Origin: an endosymbiont of Acanthamoeba sp. UWC8
GTDB taxonomy: Bacteria > Pseudomonadota > Alphaproteobacteria > Rickettsiales > Midichloriaceae
Direction of reading: 5' to 3'
DNA length: 64,000 nucleotides
Assembly: GCF_000730245.1 (NCBI RefSeq)
Contig: NZ_CP004403.1
Coordinates: 868,001 to 932,000, forward strand
Each line of letters starts with the position of its first letter. The stretch's first letter is position 1. The position numbers and the translations under genes are program-made. Of this stretch, positions 52,986-62,409 are shown one piece after another. Under the pieces are notes generated by a model that saw only the letters and a program-made list of their open reading frames with translations, was not told the DNA's origin and made no database searches.

Positions 52986-53275
52986 ATTTAAATAGTAACT
53001 TATTAAGTTAAAATTATTTGAAATTAAATATTAGACTTTTTTGCATTTTTAAAAAATTAAACCTTTGCAAGAAGTCTAATTAATTTATCATAACTCCCCT
53101 TTTTTATTTCTCTTTAATAAATAATTATTTTTTTGATTGCTTTACCGATTTATCGCTCTTACCAGCTGAATATTGAACAACCTAGCCCACGCTTTGGTTA
53201 CTTGTTGCTGGATGGAAGGAATATTAGTGTTTTTCGCCCACCAAATATTAGAGGAAGCGAGTAATATCTCATGGT
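52986..53275. other. intergenic region with a possible coding remnant
   Basis: Between the adhesin fragment and the second symporter-kinase gene (convergent). On the minus strand 53150-53275 stays open and reads SSNIWWAKNTNIPSIQQQVT, then KAWARLFNIQLV, protein-like but without a start and of unknown family. The first bases are AT-rich, with T-runs that may help terminate both flanking genes. Confidence 0.35.
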
Positions 53276-56026
53276 CTATTTCCTAGTTAGCTTCTTTTTC
53301 TTCTTAAGCTTAGGAAAAGTTAAAATGAATTCAGTATACTTACCTAATTTGGATTTGCACTCGATATATCCGCCCAAATCCTGCATTACCATTTTGCAGA
53401 AAGCAAGCCCGATACCCGTTCCGCTTTTACTCTTGGTATAAAACTTATCAAATATATAAGGTATATCTTCTTCTGCTATACCTTTGCCGTCATCCCTGAA
53501 GTATAGCTTATTATTCTCTACTCTTATATTTATTTTTACGTTCTTGCCGCCATACTTATATGAATTGTTAAGAAGGTTAAATAACATTTGCTTCATGAAA
53601 TACATAGACCCGTAAAAATGGAAGTTATCTATGATTATAATCTTTATACCGTCTTGTTTTTGCTTTAAGAGCTCATATTCAGATATTGCCAGATCTATAA
53701 ACTCATTCATAAACAATTCTTTTTTATCATCAGAAATTACGGAACTCTTCATTGAAGCTAGTAAAGTATCAACGGTGGTAATTCCATGGGAACTTATTTT
53801 TTTCAATGTCTTCCCGGCATCTAAAATCATTTCTAATTCAGTTTCTTTAATTTTTAAAAAATAAAAGTCGCCTTGTTTCTGTTTATTATTAGTTGCTTCT
53901 TCCAGTAATGAGCCTAAGTGCCCTGCATACATATCCATAGTAGCCAATGGACTTTTTACCTCATGTGCCATAGCGCCACCGAACATATGCATAGTTTCTA
54001 CTCTTTCTTCCTGCTCCTTCTCACGTTTGCGGAGGAAAAAGAGAGTTGCGAACAAGAAAAATAGATAAATATAGGCTATACGACTAGCCGTTGCAATTCC
54101 CTGGAATGATTCGAAATCATCTCCACTTTGTCTAAAAAGAATAAATGCGCATATAACACCTATAGAATAAAATAATATAAACCTTCTAGTATCAACGAAT
54201 AGGTAAAGTGAGAAAGCTGATAATATGCCGTTAATAACCCAAAATGGATCATTAAACCCAATAAATAGCATATAGCTTGAAACAAAGGGTAAGCAAAAGG
54301 TAATCAGGAAATACCAATAATAATGTAGATATTTTTCTATAAACCTTTTACTAGCTATAAATTCTCTAAACAACAATGCCATACAGGCAAAATAACCTAT
54401 AATTATAAGGTAAGCAAATATTGTATGACCAGGACTTGATGTTATATATAGGCTATATAAAAAATAATAAGAAAGAGTAAAGGTACAAAACTTTCTGATT
54501 TCCAGTTTATGCTGATCTGTGCCTTTTAAAACTAGATGTAAAATGCTTTGAAAAAATTTTGAGAAATTCTTTATAAGTTCTAAAAATTTATTTTTGGAGT
54601 TAGTAAATATTAGGTCTTTAATATTTAATGACAATTCTGCTCTACCAATTTTGCGATTGATTAGCTGATAATAATGAGTTCCAAAAAACCCAATCAAGCT
54701 TCCTAGTATACCAAAGCTCCAGCTCATAATAGCGAATTCACCAACAATCCATCTTCCAAGAAAGGTAAAAAGCATTGCTGCCGTAACACTAATTATAAAG
54801 GATTTACTGTTTGTCTTAAAACCTAAAAATCCTGCCATCATTGGCACTGATACTACAGGTCCCCAAAAATTAGCTATTAACCACACTAAGTTTAAAATGT
54901 CATTACTTAACCTAATAACAGATAATGAAGAAATAGCTAGAAGTACAGTACTAAGCCGAACAGCAATGAGTTGTACTCTATTAGTTAAATTAGGATAAAG
55001 CACCAATAGAAAATCATTAACAAGAATAATGCTCGTTGCATTAATTTCAGCTTCTGCTAAGGACATAATTACTGCAATAAGCCCTGAAACCATAAGACCT
55101 TGCATAATAGAAGGCAATAACCCAATAAAAGAAAATAATACTACATCTGAACTCATATTCGGATAATCAGCTTTCATTTTATATGCAATTAAGCAAAGAG
55201 CCGCAGCAAATGGCAAAGATATTAATGCAATCATTTTTAAAGCTTGCTTTAACTGTGCAGTATCCTTTGCAATTAAGCATCTTTGAATAAAAGCCGGATA
55301 AAACCCCGGTATTAGTGCATATAATACAAAACTAAAAAGTAAGCTAAGGTTGTTAGTAGATAAATCTATTTTTAGATGTGATTCAGGTAGCTTATGAAAA
55401 AAGACTTCAAACCCACCGCTTTTAGAAAAGACTAAAATATAAGAGATTGGAATGATAAGGAAGAAAACAATAAATTTAAAAATCTCTGTGTGTATTACTG
55501 CTCTTATACCTCCAAGCACAGAATATATAGTAATTATCCCATAACCAATTAATATTCCATATGCCATTTCAATACCAAGGAAATAGCTAAAAACAAAACT
55601 TAATGCTAATGCTTGAGAAGCTATAGCTCCTAAACTTCTTATAATTGAAGCCAGAACTATTACCCACCTGCCAGGCATACCATAAAGCTTGAACATTATT
55701 TCACTTAATGTAATACATCCCTTAAATAAGTTTATATTATTAATAATAATTCTTATAAGAATTATCCAATATATAGGTGCTAACAATTGTCTGACAACAA
55801 AAAGGAAGCCAGACTCGTAAATTTTTCCCACTACTCCTATTGTACTGCCCGCTCCTACCGATGATGCAAATATAGCACACACTAATACAGTTACAGAAAC
55901 TCCTTTAAATCCTAAAGCAAATTCTTTTAAGGTTTTTATTTGAGCAGATTTATATAGACCAATCACTAAGCAAGTAAAAAGGAAAAATAAGACAATTGAT
56001 AGATCAATATAACTTAATATTAACAT
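53276..56026 (-). CDS. sodium:solute symporter-histidine kinase fusion (CbrA-like), copy 2
   Basis: 916 residues with the same architecture as 3533-6277: a PutP-type symporter (YIDLSIVLFFLFTCLVIGLY; FASSVGAGSTIGVVGKIYES), extra membrane segments, then a kinase with AMAHEVKSPLA, NLLNNSYKYGG, DDGKGI and GTGIGLAF. The kinase half differs from copy 1 at only a handful of residues, and the DNA is almost identical over long runs, while the symporter halves differ at roughly a third of positions by eye. That implies gene conversion of the kinase part, or strong constraint on it. No response regulator is near. Preceded by a small secreted peptide gene and the shared leader. Confidence 0.9.
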   Translation of the reverse strand: MLILSYIDLSIVLFFLFTCLVIGLYKSAQIKTLKEFALGFKGVSVTVLVCAIFASSVGAGSTIGVVGKIYESGFLFVVRQLLAPIYWIILIRIIINNINLFKGCITLSEIMFKLYGMPGRWVIVLASIIRSLGAIASQALALSFVFSYFLGIEMAYGILIGYGIITIYSVLGGIRAVIHTEIFKFIVFFLIIPISYILVFSKSGGFEVFFHKLPESHLKIDLSTNNLSLLFSFVLYALIPGFYPAFIQRCLIAKDTAQLKQALKMIALISLPFAAALCLIAYKMKADYPNMSSDVVLFSFIGLLPSIMQGLMVSGLIAVIMSLAEAEINATSIILVNDFLLVLYPNLTNRVQLIAVRLSTVLLAISSLSVIRLSNDILNLVWLIANFWGPVVSVPMMAGFLGFKTNSKSFIISVTAAMLFTFLGRWIVGEFAIMSWSFGILGSLIGFFGTHYYQLINRKIGRAELSLNIKDLIFTNSKNKFLELIKNFSKFFQSILHLVLKGTDQHKLEIRKFCTFTLSYYFLYSLYITSSPGHTIFAYLIIIGYFACMALLFREFIASKRFIEKYLHYYWYFLITFCLPFVSSYMLFIGFNDPFWVINGILSAFSLYLFVDTRRFILFYSIGVICAFILFRQSGDDFESFQGIATASRIAYIYLFFLFATLFFLRKREKEQEERVETMHMFGGAMAHEVKSPLATMDMYAGHLGSLLEEATNNKQKQGDFYFLKIKETELEMILDAGKTLKKISSHGITTVDTLLASMKSSVISDDKKELFMNEFIDLAISEYELLKQKQDGIKIIIIDNFHFYGSMYFMKQMLFNLLNNSYKYGGKNVKINIRVENNKLYFRDDGKGIAEEDIPYIFDKFYTKSKSGTGIGLAFCKMVMQDLGGYIECKSKLGKYTEFILTFPKLKKKKKLTRK

Positions 56027-56188
56027 TTAAATTATTTTAATAAGTATTTTAATAAATTATAAGATAAATTTTAAAGATTGGCAAAGGTATTATTGTATAC
56101 ACAACCAATGCCTATTAAGTTAGTTGATTATCTAATTGTATATATAACATTAGAATTATATTGAAAGCATTATATGCTAATAACTAAA

Positions 56189-56356
56189 TTACATATCGCC
56201 GCCATTTTGACATAGAAATGCATTCTTGGAATAAAATAAATTATGCACATTTTCAGAATTGGCAAACACATTACTACTATTAATTTTGAAGCTAGAAAAT
56301 ACACAAATAGCTATTGCTGCAGCACCAAAAATAAAAGATTTTTTGAAAATAGACAT
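56189..56356 (-). CDS. small secreted peptide precursor (module copy 2)
   Basis: 55 residues. MSIFKKSF then FGAAAIAICVFSSF forms a signal peptide, with a likely cleavage after NVFA (about residue 32). The mature peptide would be about 23 residues (NSENVHNLFYSKNAFLCQNG then GDM) with one Cys. It lies 162 bases before the second symporter-kinase gene in the same orientation. It shares the MSIFK start and leader with the peptide at 3189-3383, but not the mature sequence. GAGG sits in the conserved leader directly after the hairpin. Confidence 0.7.
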   Translation of the reverse strand: MSIFKKSFIFGAAAIAICVFSSFKINSSNVFANSENVHNLFYSKNAFLCQNGGDM

Positions 56357-56364
56357 TATAATAG

Positions 56365-56469
56365 CCTCAAAGTTATTTATTTAACTTTGAAATAGATTAA
56401 AGAATGTTAATTAATTTGACAATAGCTATTTTATTAAGAATTGGATAATAAATAATTACCATTTGCTAC
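56365..56469 (-). promoter_or_regulatory. conserved leader of the secreted-peptide/sensor-kinase module (copy 2)
   Basis: Minus-strand counterpart of 3076-3180: 101 of 105 positions identical by hand alignment. It has the same TTGTCA/TAATCT pair and the perfect hairpin CAAAGTTA/TAACTTTG at 56389-56368, ending at GAGG. Two of the four differences fall just before the hairpin (ATTTC instead of TTTGC), leaving the stem intact. Confidence 0.7.
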
Positions 56470-56934
56470 ATCTTGATAAGAGTGGTTTAGAAGCCTAAGA
56501 GCTTGATATACTAAAAATAATTGCAGCCTTATTACTGTGCTAACATGATAATTTTAAAGATAAAAAATATAATATTTTTTAACTTTAAAAATTTTCAACC
56601 AAGACATTAAGTAAATATATTAATTATAGCTAAACATAAAGTAAGTATTAATTAACTTTCAGGTCAATGTTTTTATAATATATAAGCTTATTTGTATTCT
56701 TATTAAGCGCTCTATTTATACTCCCCCGCTTTAAATTAATGCTTCATATATTTTTTTGTAGTTATAAGATTGCATTTACCGGTGTTGTTGCCCAAATAAT
56801 TATTAGAATAACACCATAGGTAAATCCCGATATAAAAAATTTTTAATATTTATACGTTAACTTTGCTGAGAAATACCTTGCTTATTGAGTAACTTTTGGA
56901 TATATTAGGTTATAAAACTTAGTAAATAATACTT
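56470..56934. other. intergenic region, no recognised gene
   Basis: AT-rich divergent region between the module leader and rpmJ. It should hold the rpmJ promoter, but I see no confident promoter, repeat or RNA gene. Confidence 0.5.
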
Positions 56935-57060
56935 ATGAAAATTTTGTCATCATTAAAATCTGCTAAAACAAGAGATAAAAATTGTAAGATAGTTAAAAGA
57001 AAGGGTAGAGTTCTCGTTATTAATAAAGCAAACCCAAAATTCAAAGCTAAGCAGGCTTAA
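56935..57060 (+). CDS. rpmJ: 50S ribosomal protein L36
   Basis: 41 residues: [20 protein letters not shown] then [20 protein letters not shown], ending A. This is the alphaproteobacterial L36 form with only one Cys, lacking the four-ligand zinc site of the other L36 type. A housekeeping gene, so it marks host chromosome outside the mobile regions. It stands alone and is followed by a terminator. Confidence 0.95.
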   Translation: MKILSSLKSAKTRDKNCKIVKRKGRVLVINKANPKFKAKQA

Positions 57061-57533
57061 CTTTTAATTACTTATTGAAGATTTCTAAAAAGCTTTTTAT
57101 TATGAAAAGTCTTTTTTGTTTATTACCTATTAACTTAACAATTAAAATATCATAAAACACTGCTTATAAGTAATTAATAAACAGCTCACTATATATATAG
57201 TGAATTAAGTTAAGTTTAATATGACTATATAGCCTATAACTGAAAATCAGATAATAAGAATAGTAAGAAACACTCATCTAGCCGCTATTTATGGTGCGTG
57301 CACTTTATAAATGACTATACCATTTGTACGTAAACTTAGTTTATTTTTTTTATTGTTCAACTATGCTCCCTATATGTAGGGCATTTAACTCTTTAAATAT
57401 TTTTTAAATAAATTTTCAGCTACTCCAGCGGTTTTTTCCAAAATTCATCTTATTTTTTATAAAGCAAGCAGGTTAAAAAGCTTGCATTGTGAGATTTACG
57501 ACTCAATTTACTATAAGTTTAGGTTTATTGTTT
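57061..57533. other. intergenic region after rpmJ
   Basis: 473 bases without a gene. It contains the rpmJ terminator (separate entry), a 16-base palindrome CACTATATATATAGTG at 57187-57202, and a small hairpin CCCTA/TAGGG at 57368-57381. The palindrome could be an operator. Otherwise nothing recognised. Confidence 0.5.
57087..57117 (+). terminator. rpmJ terminator
   Basis: AAAAAGCTTTT and AAAAGTCTTTTTT form an imperfect stem with a 7-base loop and a terminal T-run, starting 27 bases after the rpmJ stop. Confidence 0.65.
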
Positions 57534-58724
57534 TTAAAATCCCCTGCCCTCTTCGCTTTTATAAGCTGTTCTACCAGCCCAAGTACCGGCTCTTCCTGTA
57601 GGGCTTCCGAAGAAAAACTCTTCATTTGAGCTTCTGCTGCTTCTTTTTTTAGTCATCGGGCTCTTTTCATAATCGTTATCTAATTCGACTTCAGATAATT
57701 CATTTTTTGAGGCACTAAAAAATTTACTTATTGTTTCACGAGCTTGCTTGATCCCCCACGATTCGGTACTACAGTCAACTTCCGATAATTCTTGAACCTC
57801 CGGAGATTCAAAATCATCATTATCTTGCAACAGCTTTTTAATCTTTAAATTTCCTAGCTCAAACGCACTTGCGCCATGCTCATTTTTAGCATGTGGGTCA
57901 GCACCATTTTTGATAAGCAATAATATAATATTAGATTGATGCTGTTTTTTACTATCTAAATAATCATCAGATACTGCATAAAATAGTGCAGTTAGTTTAT
58001 AGCTATCAACTTTATTTATATCAGCACCGTTATTAATTAGTAATTCCGCTATTTCCGAACTTCCTATCCTTACCGCATAAATTAAGGCTGTTCTACCGTT
58101 GTTATCACTGATATTTACTTCCGCTCCTTTTTCAAGTAATAACTTAATTACTTCTTCCTCATTGTTTTCCGCAGCATATATTAATGCTGTCTTTCCTTTT
58201 AAATCTAGAGAGTTTATTTCAATTTCAGGGCGAGCCAGTAAATGCTTAACCATTTCTTTATCATTTGAGCTTGCAGCCAGCATTAATGCTGTCCATCCGT
58301 CATTATCCTTCTTATTAACATCGGCTTTATTTTCGAGTAAAATTTTGACTCCCTTGCTATATCCTATATTCACTGCATACATTAAAGCAGTCCACTTATA
58401 TCGGTCGGAATTGCGGTCATTTCTCTTGTCAACCTCTGCTCTATTCTCTAAAAGCATCCTTAAAATTTCTTCCGATCTTTTGGAAGCAGCAATCATTAAA
58501 GGAGTCTTACCTTCTGCATTTACAACATTTAAATCAGCTCCTTTACTTATAAGAAATTCTAGTAGCTTTAAATCACCTTTTTCAACCGCCACCGAAACTA
58601 AGCTATTCCCTTTCCTATCTATGAATTCTTTGAGCTCTGGCTCTTTGCCCAATGCAATTTTTATTTTTTCTAAATTATTTGTTTCTACAAAATTTGTAAA
58701 AGTAAAATCTCTAGAATATCTCAT
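57534..58724 (-). CDS. ankyrin-repeat protein, 396 aa
   Basis: About eight consecutive ankyrin repeats fill residues 10-290 (VNAEGKTPLMIAASKRSEEI; DNDGWTALMLAASSNDKEMV; LKGKTALIYAAENNEEEVIK; DNNGRTALIYAVRIGSSEIA). The C-terminal 100 residues are acidic and Ser-rich (EVELDNDYEKSPMTKKRSSR), ending Gly/Arg/aromatic-rich (AGTWAGRTAYKSEEGRGF). No CaaX box here, no signal peptide, no membrane segment. The repeats are close to consensus, which suggests recent expansion. Target unknown. Effector role inferred from lineage. Confidence 0.9.
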   Translation of the reverse strand: MRYSRDFTFTNFVETNNLEKIKIALGKEPELKEFIDRKGNSLVSVAVEKGDLKLLEFLISKGADLNVVNAEGKTPLMIAASKRSEEILRMLLENRAEVDKRNDRNSDRYKWTALMYAVNIGYSKGVKILLENKADVNKKDNDGWTALMLAASSNDKEMVKHLLARPEIEINSLDLKGKTALIYAAENNEEEVIKLLLEKGAEVNISDNNGRTALIYAVRIGSSEIAELLINNGADINKVDSYKLTALFYAVSDDYLDSKKQHQSNIILLLIKNGADPHAKNEHGASAFELGNLKIKKLLQDNDDFESPEVQELSEVDCSTESWGIKQARETISKFFSASKNELSEVELDNDYEKSPMTKKRSSRSSNEEFFFGSPTGRAGTWAGRTAYKSEEGRGF

Positions 58725-58840
58725 ATAAAAATGTATTTATCTAATATTATTAAACCGCAATTATAGGATAATAAATTGGAAATACAATTAGCTTATAATT
58801 AAGTTTTGATAGAATATCAGGCTAATTTATTAACAAATAA

Positions 58841-59635
58841 TCACATCTTATAATACTTAGATATTCTTCTATCAATCAGCGGAAGACCGATGCTAATTAT
58901 TAACCCTATGATAAAGGTTATAAAAGTATTATAAGTTATTTTTGTTTCATCAAAATGGTACCCGTAAAAAATTCCTGTAAACACTACAAGTAATATAAAA
59001 GAAATAAATTTTTTGTGCTTAATTTCGTAATGTTTATAAACTTTTTCCACAATCATCCAACCTATGGAGATACCAAGCATTCCGCCTAGCCCGTTCCACA
59101 GCCAAAAGTATCCTTGCTTGTTTGGGGTTAATAGAAACGATAAAAACAGCAATATAACAACGATTAAAAAAAAGCCTAGATAGTAAAACCCGATTTGATA
59201 ATAATCCCATACTTTAAGCAAATAGTAGAAGAATATTATCTCCAATCCTGCAAAGCCAATTGCCGATAAAATTTCATACCATTCATGATAACCGAAATGA
59301 ACGATCCCGGATACCACTCCAAGCAGAACAACAGGAGCACATATTATCATCCGGCGCTTTTCAAGCATTAAGCTTAAAAAGAACCAAAAGACGCAACTTG
59401 ATTGCGTGTGCCCACTCGGAAAAGCCCACCCTTCTTTATTAAGTTCCGGGTTAAGCGGCACCTGCCAAACGGATTTCAGGTAAGCATTAAGTGCCATGGT
59501 AAAAATTGTGATAAAGAGCGCACTTCCAAAAGCTTTTCTGTTAAATAGCACAAACCCGATGATAGAGACTAAAGCTATAACATGAAAATGAGATAAATCA
59601 GTTAATATCCTAAAAAAAATATCAGATAAATTCAT
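58841..59635 (-). CDS. PAP2-like membrane phosphatase with atypical third motif
   Basis: 264 residues, six or more membrane segments. GWAFPSGHTQSSCVFWFFLS carries the PAP2 motif PSGH. The expected third motif SRx5HxxxD appears as SGIVHFGYHEWYE, with Gly in place of Arg and Glu in place of Asp, and the first motif KxxxxxxRP is not clear. It may act on lipid or undecaprenyl phosphates in the inner membrane, or have lost activity. Two further membrane segments follow at the C-terminus. Neighbours give no pathway. Confidence 0.7.
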   Translation of the reverse strand: MNLSDIFFRILTDLSHFHVIALVSIIGFVLFNRKAFGSALFITIFTMALNAYLKSVWQVPLNPELNKEGWAFPSGHTQSSCVFWFFLSLMLEKRRMIICAPVVLLGVVSGIVHFGYHEWYEILSAIGFAGLEIIFFYYLLKVWDYYQIGFYYLGFFLIVVILLFLSFLLTPNKQGYFWLWNGLGGMLGISIGWMIVEKVYKHYEIKHKKFISFILLVVFTGIFYGYHFDETKITYNTFITFIIGLIISIGLPLIDRRISKYYKM

Positions 59636-59751
59636 AACAAAACGTTATTGCAGAATAAATAATATAAAGTTATAAATTATACTCCCCGCTAGTCAAGCAA
59701 AAGTTCATGCAATAACATTATGCTTTCAAAGCTTAATGAGCTATTACAAGT

Positions 59752-62307
59752 TTATCCACCCATACTTATAGAAGAACCACTTTTATGCTTAGCAAGATCA
59801 GTATGGTTTTCAACTTTTTCCGGTTTATGGTGGTCTGCTGATGCCTTAGGTTTAACTATATCCGTAAATAATTTTGGCGATTTTTTTCCAATCTGATCCT
59901 GGCTATTCTCAGGCGTGCTTATTCCGTCACCTTTAAGCATATCCTCACTAGCTTTAAACCCACTTAATTTACTTGTTTTTATATTTTCATCCTCTTTATA
60001 CTGATTATATTTCACAATTCCGTAAGCACCCGCACCGATTGCGGCACCCGCTAAACCGGCTCCCACGGCAAACAAGCCCCCTGTCGCCACAGTTGCAGCT
60101 AATGCCCCCACTCCCACAACTGTAGCAGCCACTCCTATTGCAGCAGCTTTTATCGGATGTTCTGAAACATATGACTTTATTCTGTTGAAAAGTGAAGGAT
60201 TAGTTTCGGATACTTCAGGCTTCTCTTGCGGTTTTGTTGAAATAATTTGCTCTTGCTGCTGCTTAATATCGGGGAATAAGTTTAATACATCTTTAGCAAT
60301 ACTAATACCTTCGGGAAGTAGGTGTGATGTTCTAAAGCTTAAATTTTGAACAAGATTCTTCGGAAGAGGTTCTGGTGCTTCAGAGCGCCAGTTTTGAGCA
60401 AGCTTGTATAGATAATCGGTATTATCTATAATTTCTTGAAGCATTTTTTGATCAGTAAATTCTAATTTCGCAGTAAATGTTTTTTTGGTATCAACTGTAT
60501 TAAAGTTAATATTAAATTTAGCGCTTATGTCACTTTTTTCATTTTTTATTAACTCTAAAGCTTCTCGTATTGCAGTATTAACATTTTCAATTTGTATCCA
60601 ATCGTCTGCTATTGATACATTTATAGCATAAGAACCCTGTTGCTGGGCTATACTATTAGTTATATTACGGATTTCTTGAGCTTGTGGGTTCTTCGTATTA
60701 ATAGCCTGGGATTCTGCACTTTCTTGTCGTATTACATCTGTTTTACCCACTTCAACACCTGTTGCTACGGGAGCCATTTCTGGAACGTCAGCTTTAGCTA
60801 CCCCAACACTAATAGGAGTATTACTTGCAAAACCAGCCGACCTACTGACTTCACTTACTGCATTACTACTTACATTAACTTCTGTTACTTCTGCCTGCTG
60901 CTGCTTCACCCCGGGAAATAAACTCATTATATTTTCTTCAATTTTAATATCACCAGGAAGTTCAGCTGAAACTTTAAATCTTATATTTTCCTGAAGGTTA
61001 ACATTTTCCAAGGGTATTTGGTTTAATTTAACCTCATTTAAAAAATCCGTAATACTTTTATCATTTATAGATTCAAGCTCTACCAAAAAGCCTTTTTTCT
61101 GAACAGGGTCGTAGAAGTTAATATTAACTTTGTTGTTTAATTCATTATGTCTCGCATCAATTGAGGCAACTTTTAAAGCTGCTCTTATATTACTCATTTG
61201 TATACTGCCTGTGATGGGTGCTAATATTACATTATTTATATCATCAATTTTTTGGCTATTATCAACTTTTGCCTCTTCTATCTGCTCTTTCTTAGCCCCA
61301 TAGAACAAACCTCCTGTATCACTAGCAATCTCTATATCTTCTTGTTGTGCAACATTATTGGTTTTATCCCCACTTACTTCCACCTGTATTTTCTCTGTAT
61401 TTAATTTTGCTTGGGGTCTTCCTGACATAGCAACACTGTTTCTTTGAGTTTTTATGGATTCTACCTTGGAGAAATTTTCAATTATATCTTCGGATATCTT
61501 AATACCATTTAAATCATTTCTTTTACCGATATTCTGCACAATATTAAAAGCATATTGCTTTTGTATGTCCGCTGCTGTCATATTCCTTATCTGTTGCAGG
61601 TTATTATCCATAAAGCTCTTATTAATACTTGCCCCATTTTTAGTCACTAGATCGGTTTCGAATGAATTTCCGTTTTGATCTTTAAAGTTTAGTTTAATTT
61701 CGCTCACAGGAGCTCCTAGCTTATCCACTTGTGTGTATGCAAGCTCAAGCGCAAGTTTCAGATCTTCTACAGTCAATTCATTACCTTGTATTGCTATACT
61801 GATCTCATTTATTTCCTGCGGTTGGTCACTTGATTTCCCTTCTAAGTTATTAATTGACCGAATAATTTGCGCCTTTTCCACTGTATTGGTAAATTCTTTA
61901 AAACTAATAAATGTTTTATCCGCCAAATCTTTTTCTACTCCAATTCCACTTTGCTCCCCATTAACTAACATCTCATCTACGGTAAATATTCTTATCATTT
62001 TATCAATGTTGGCATCTGTTCTTACATCATACCCTACTTGAAACTTTTTTAAATGGGCTGCATGCTTAAAATTGTCACTAAATGATTGTCCGGGAACAGC
62101 TGTTATATAAGCTTTTAAGCTTTTATTATCATATTTAAATTCAACAGGAATAACCCTTGTTTCATCTTGCTTATCAAGGCTTAATTTATCGAAATTATCC
62201 AAAGCTGAATTATATGCTTTATAGATATCCTCTGCAGTAATTTTACTTTTTGCTAATGTTATCTCAATTGTCTTTAATTCTTGCAACTCTTCAATCCCAC
62301 CCTTCAT
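59752..62307 (-). CDS. unknown protein with four internal repeats and a C-terminal hydrophobic segment
   Basis: 851 residues. About four diverged repeats of 120-140 residues start near 8, 170, 355 and 560. Each has a short strand, a helix beginning after ...EDLKLALELAY or ...NVNTAIREAL, a strand pair (I-N-F ... K-F), and a closing LPGDIKIEENIMSLFPGVKQ or LPEGISIAKDVLNLFPDIKQ. Spacers are Gln/Ser-rich. Residues about 715-770 are Gly/Ala-rich and hydrophobic (GVGALAATVATGGLFAVGAG). The tail is charged. I recognise no family. It lies upstream of fliP on the same strand, 102 bases away. A surface or secreted structural protein is possible. Confidence 0.75.
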   Translation of the reverse strand: MKGGIEELQELKTIEITLAKSKITAEDIYKAYNSALDNFDKLSLDKQDETRVIPVEFKYDNKSLKAYITAVPGQSFSDNFKHAAHLKKFQVGYDVRTDANIDKMIRIFTVDEMLVNGEQSGIGVEKDLADKTFISFKEFTNTVEKAQIIRSINNLEGKSSDQPQEINEISIAIQGNELTVEDLKLALELAYTQVDKLGAPVSEIKLNFKDQNGNSFETDLVTKNGASINKSFMDNNLQQIRNMTAADIQKQYAFNIVQNIGKRNDLNGIKISEDIIENFSKVESIKTQRNSVAMSGRPQAKLNTEKIQVEVSGDKTNNVAQQEDIEIASDTGGLFYGAKKEQIEEAKVDNSQKIDDINNVILAPITGSIQMSNIRAALKVASIDARHNELNNKVNINFYDPVQKKGFLVELESINDKSITDFLNEVKLNQIPLENVNLQENIRFKVSAELPGDIKIEENIMSLFPGVKQQQAEVTEVNVSSNAVSEVSRSAGFASNTPISVGVAKADVPEMAPVATGVEVGKTDVIRQESAESQAINTKNPQAQEIRNITNSIAQQQGSYAINVSIADDWIQIENVNTAIREALELIKNEKSDISAKFNINFNTVDTKKTFTAKLEFTDQKMLQEIIDNTDYLYKLAQNWRSEAPEPLPKNLVQNLSFRTSHLLPEGISIAKDVLNLFPDIKQQQEQIISTKPQEKPEVSETNPSLFNRIKSYVSEHPIKAAAIGVAATVVGVGALAATVATGGLFAVGAGLAGAAIGAGAYGIVKYNQYKEDENIKTSKLSGFKASEDMLKGDGISTPENSQDQIGKKSPKLFTDIVKPKASADHHKPEKVENHTDLAKHKSGSSISMGG

Positions 62308-62409
62308 CCTTATCCCCTTAAAATAAGTATTTCTTTATTAAATATAATTATAAATACTATTTATTAACAAAGGGTTAACGTAAACGACAATAATAGGGAA
62401 TTATGTGAT

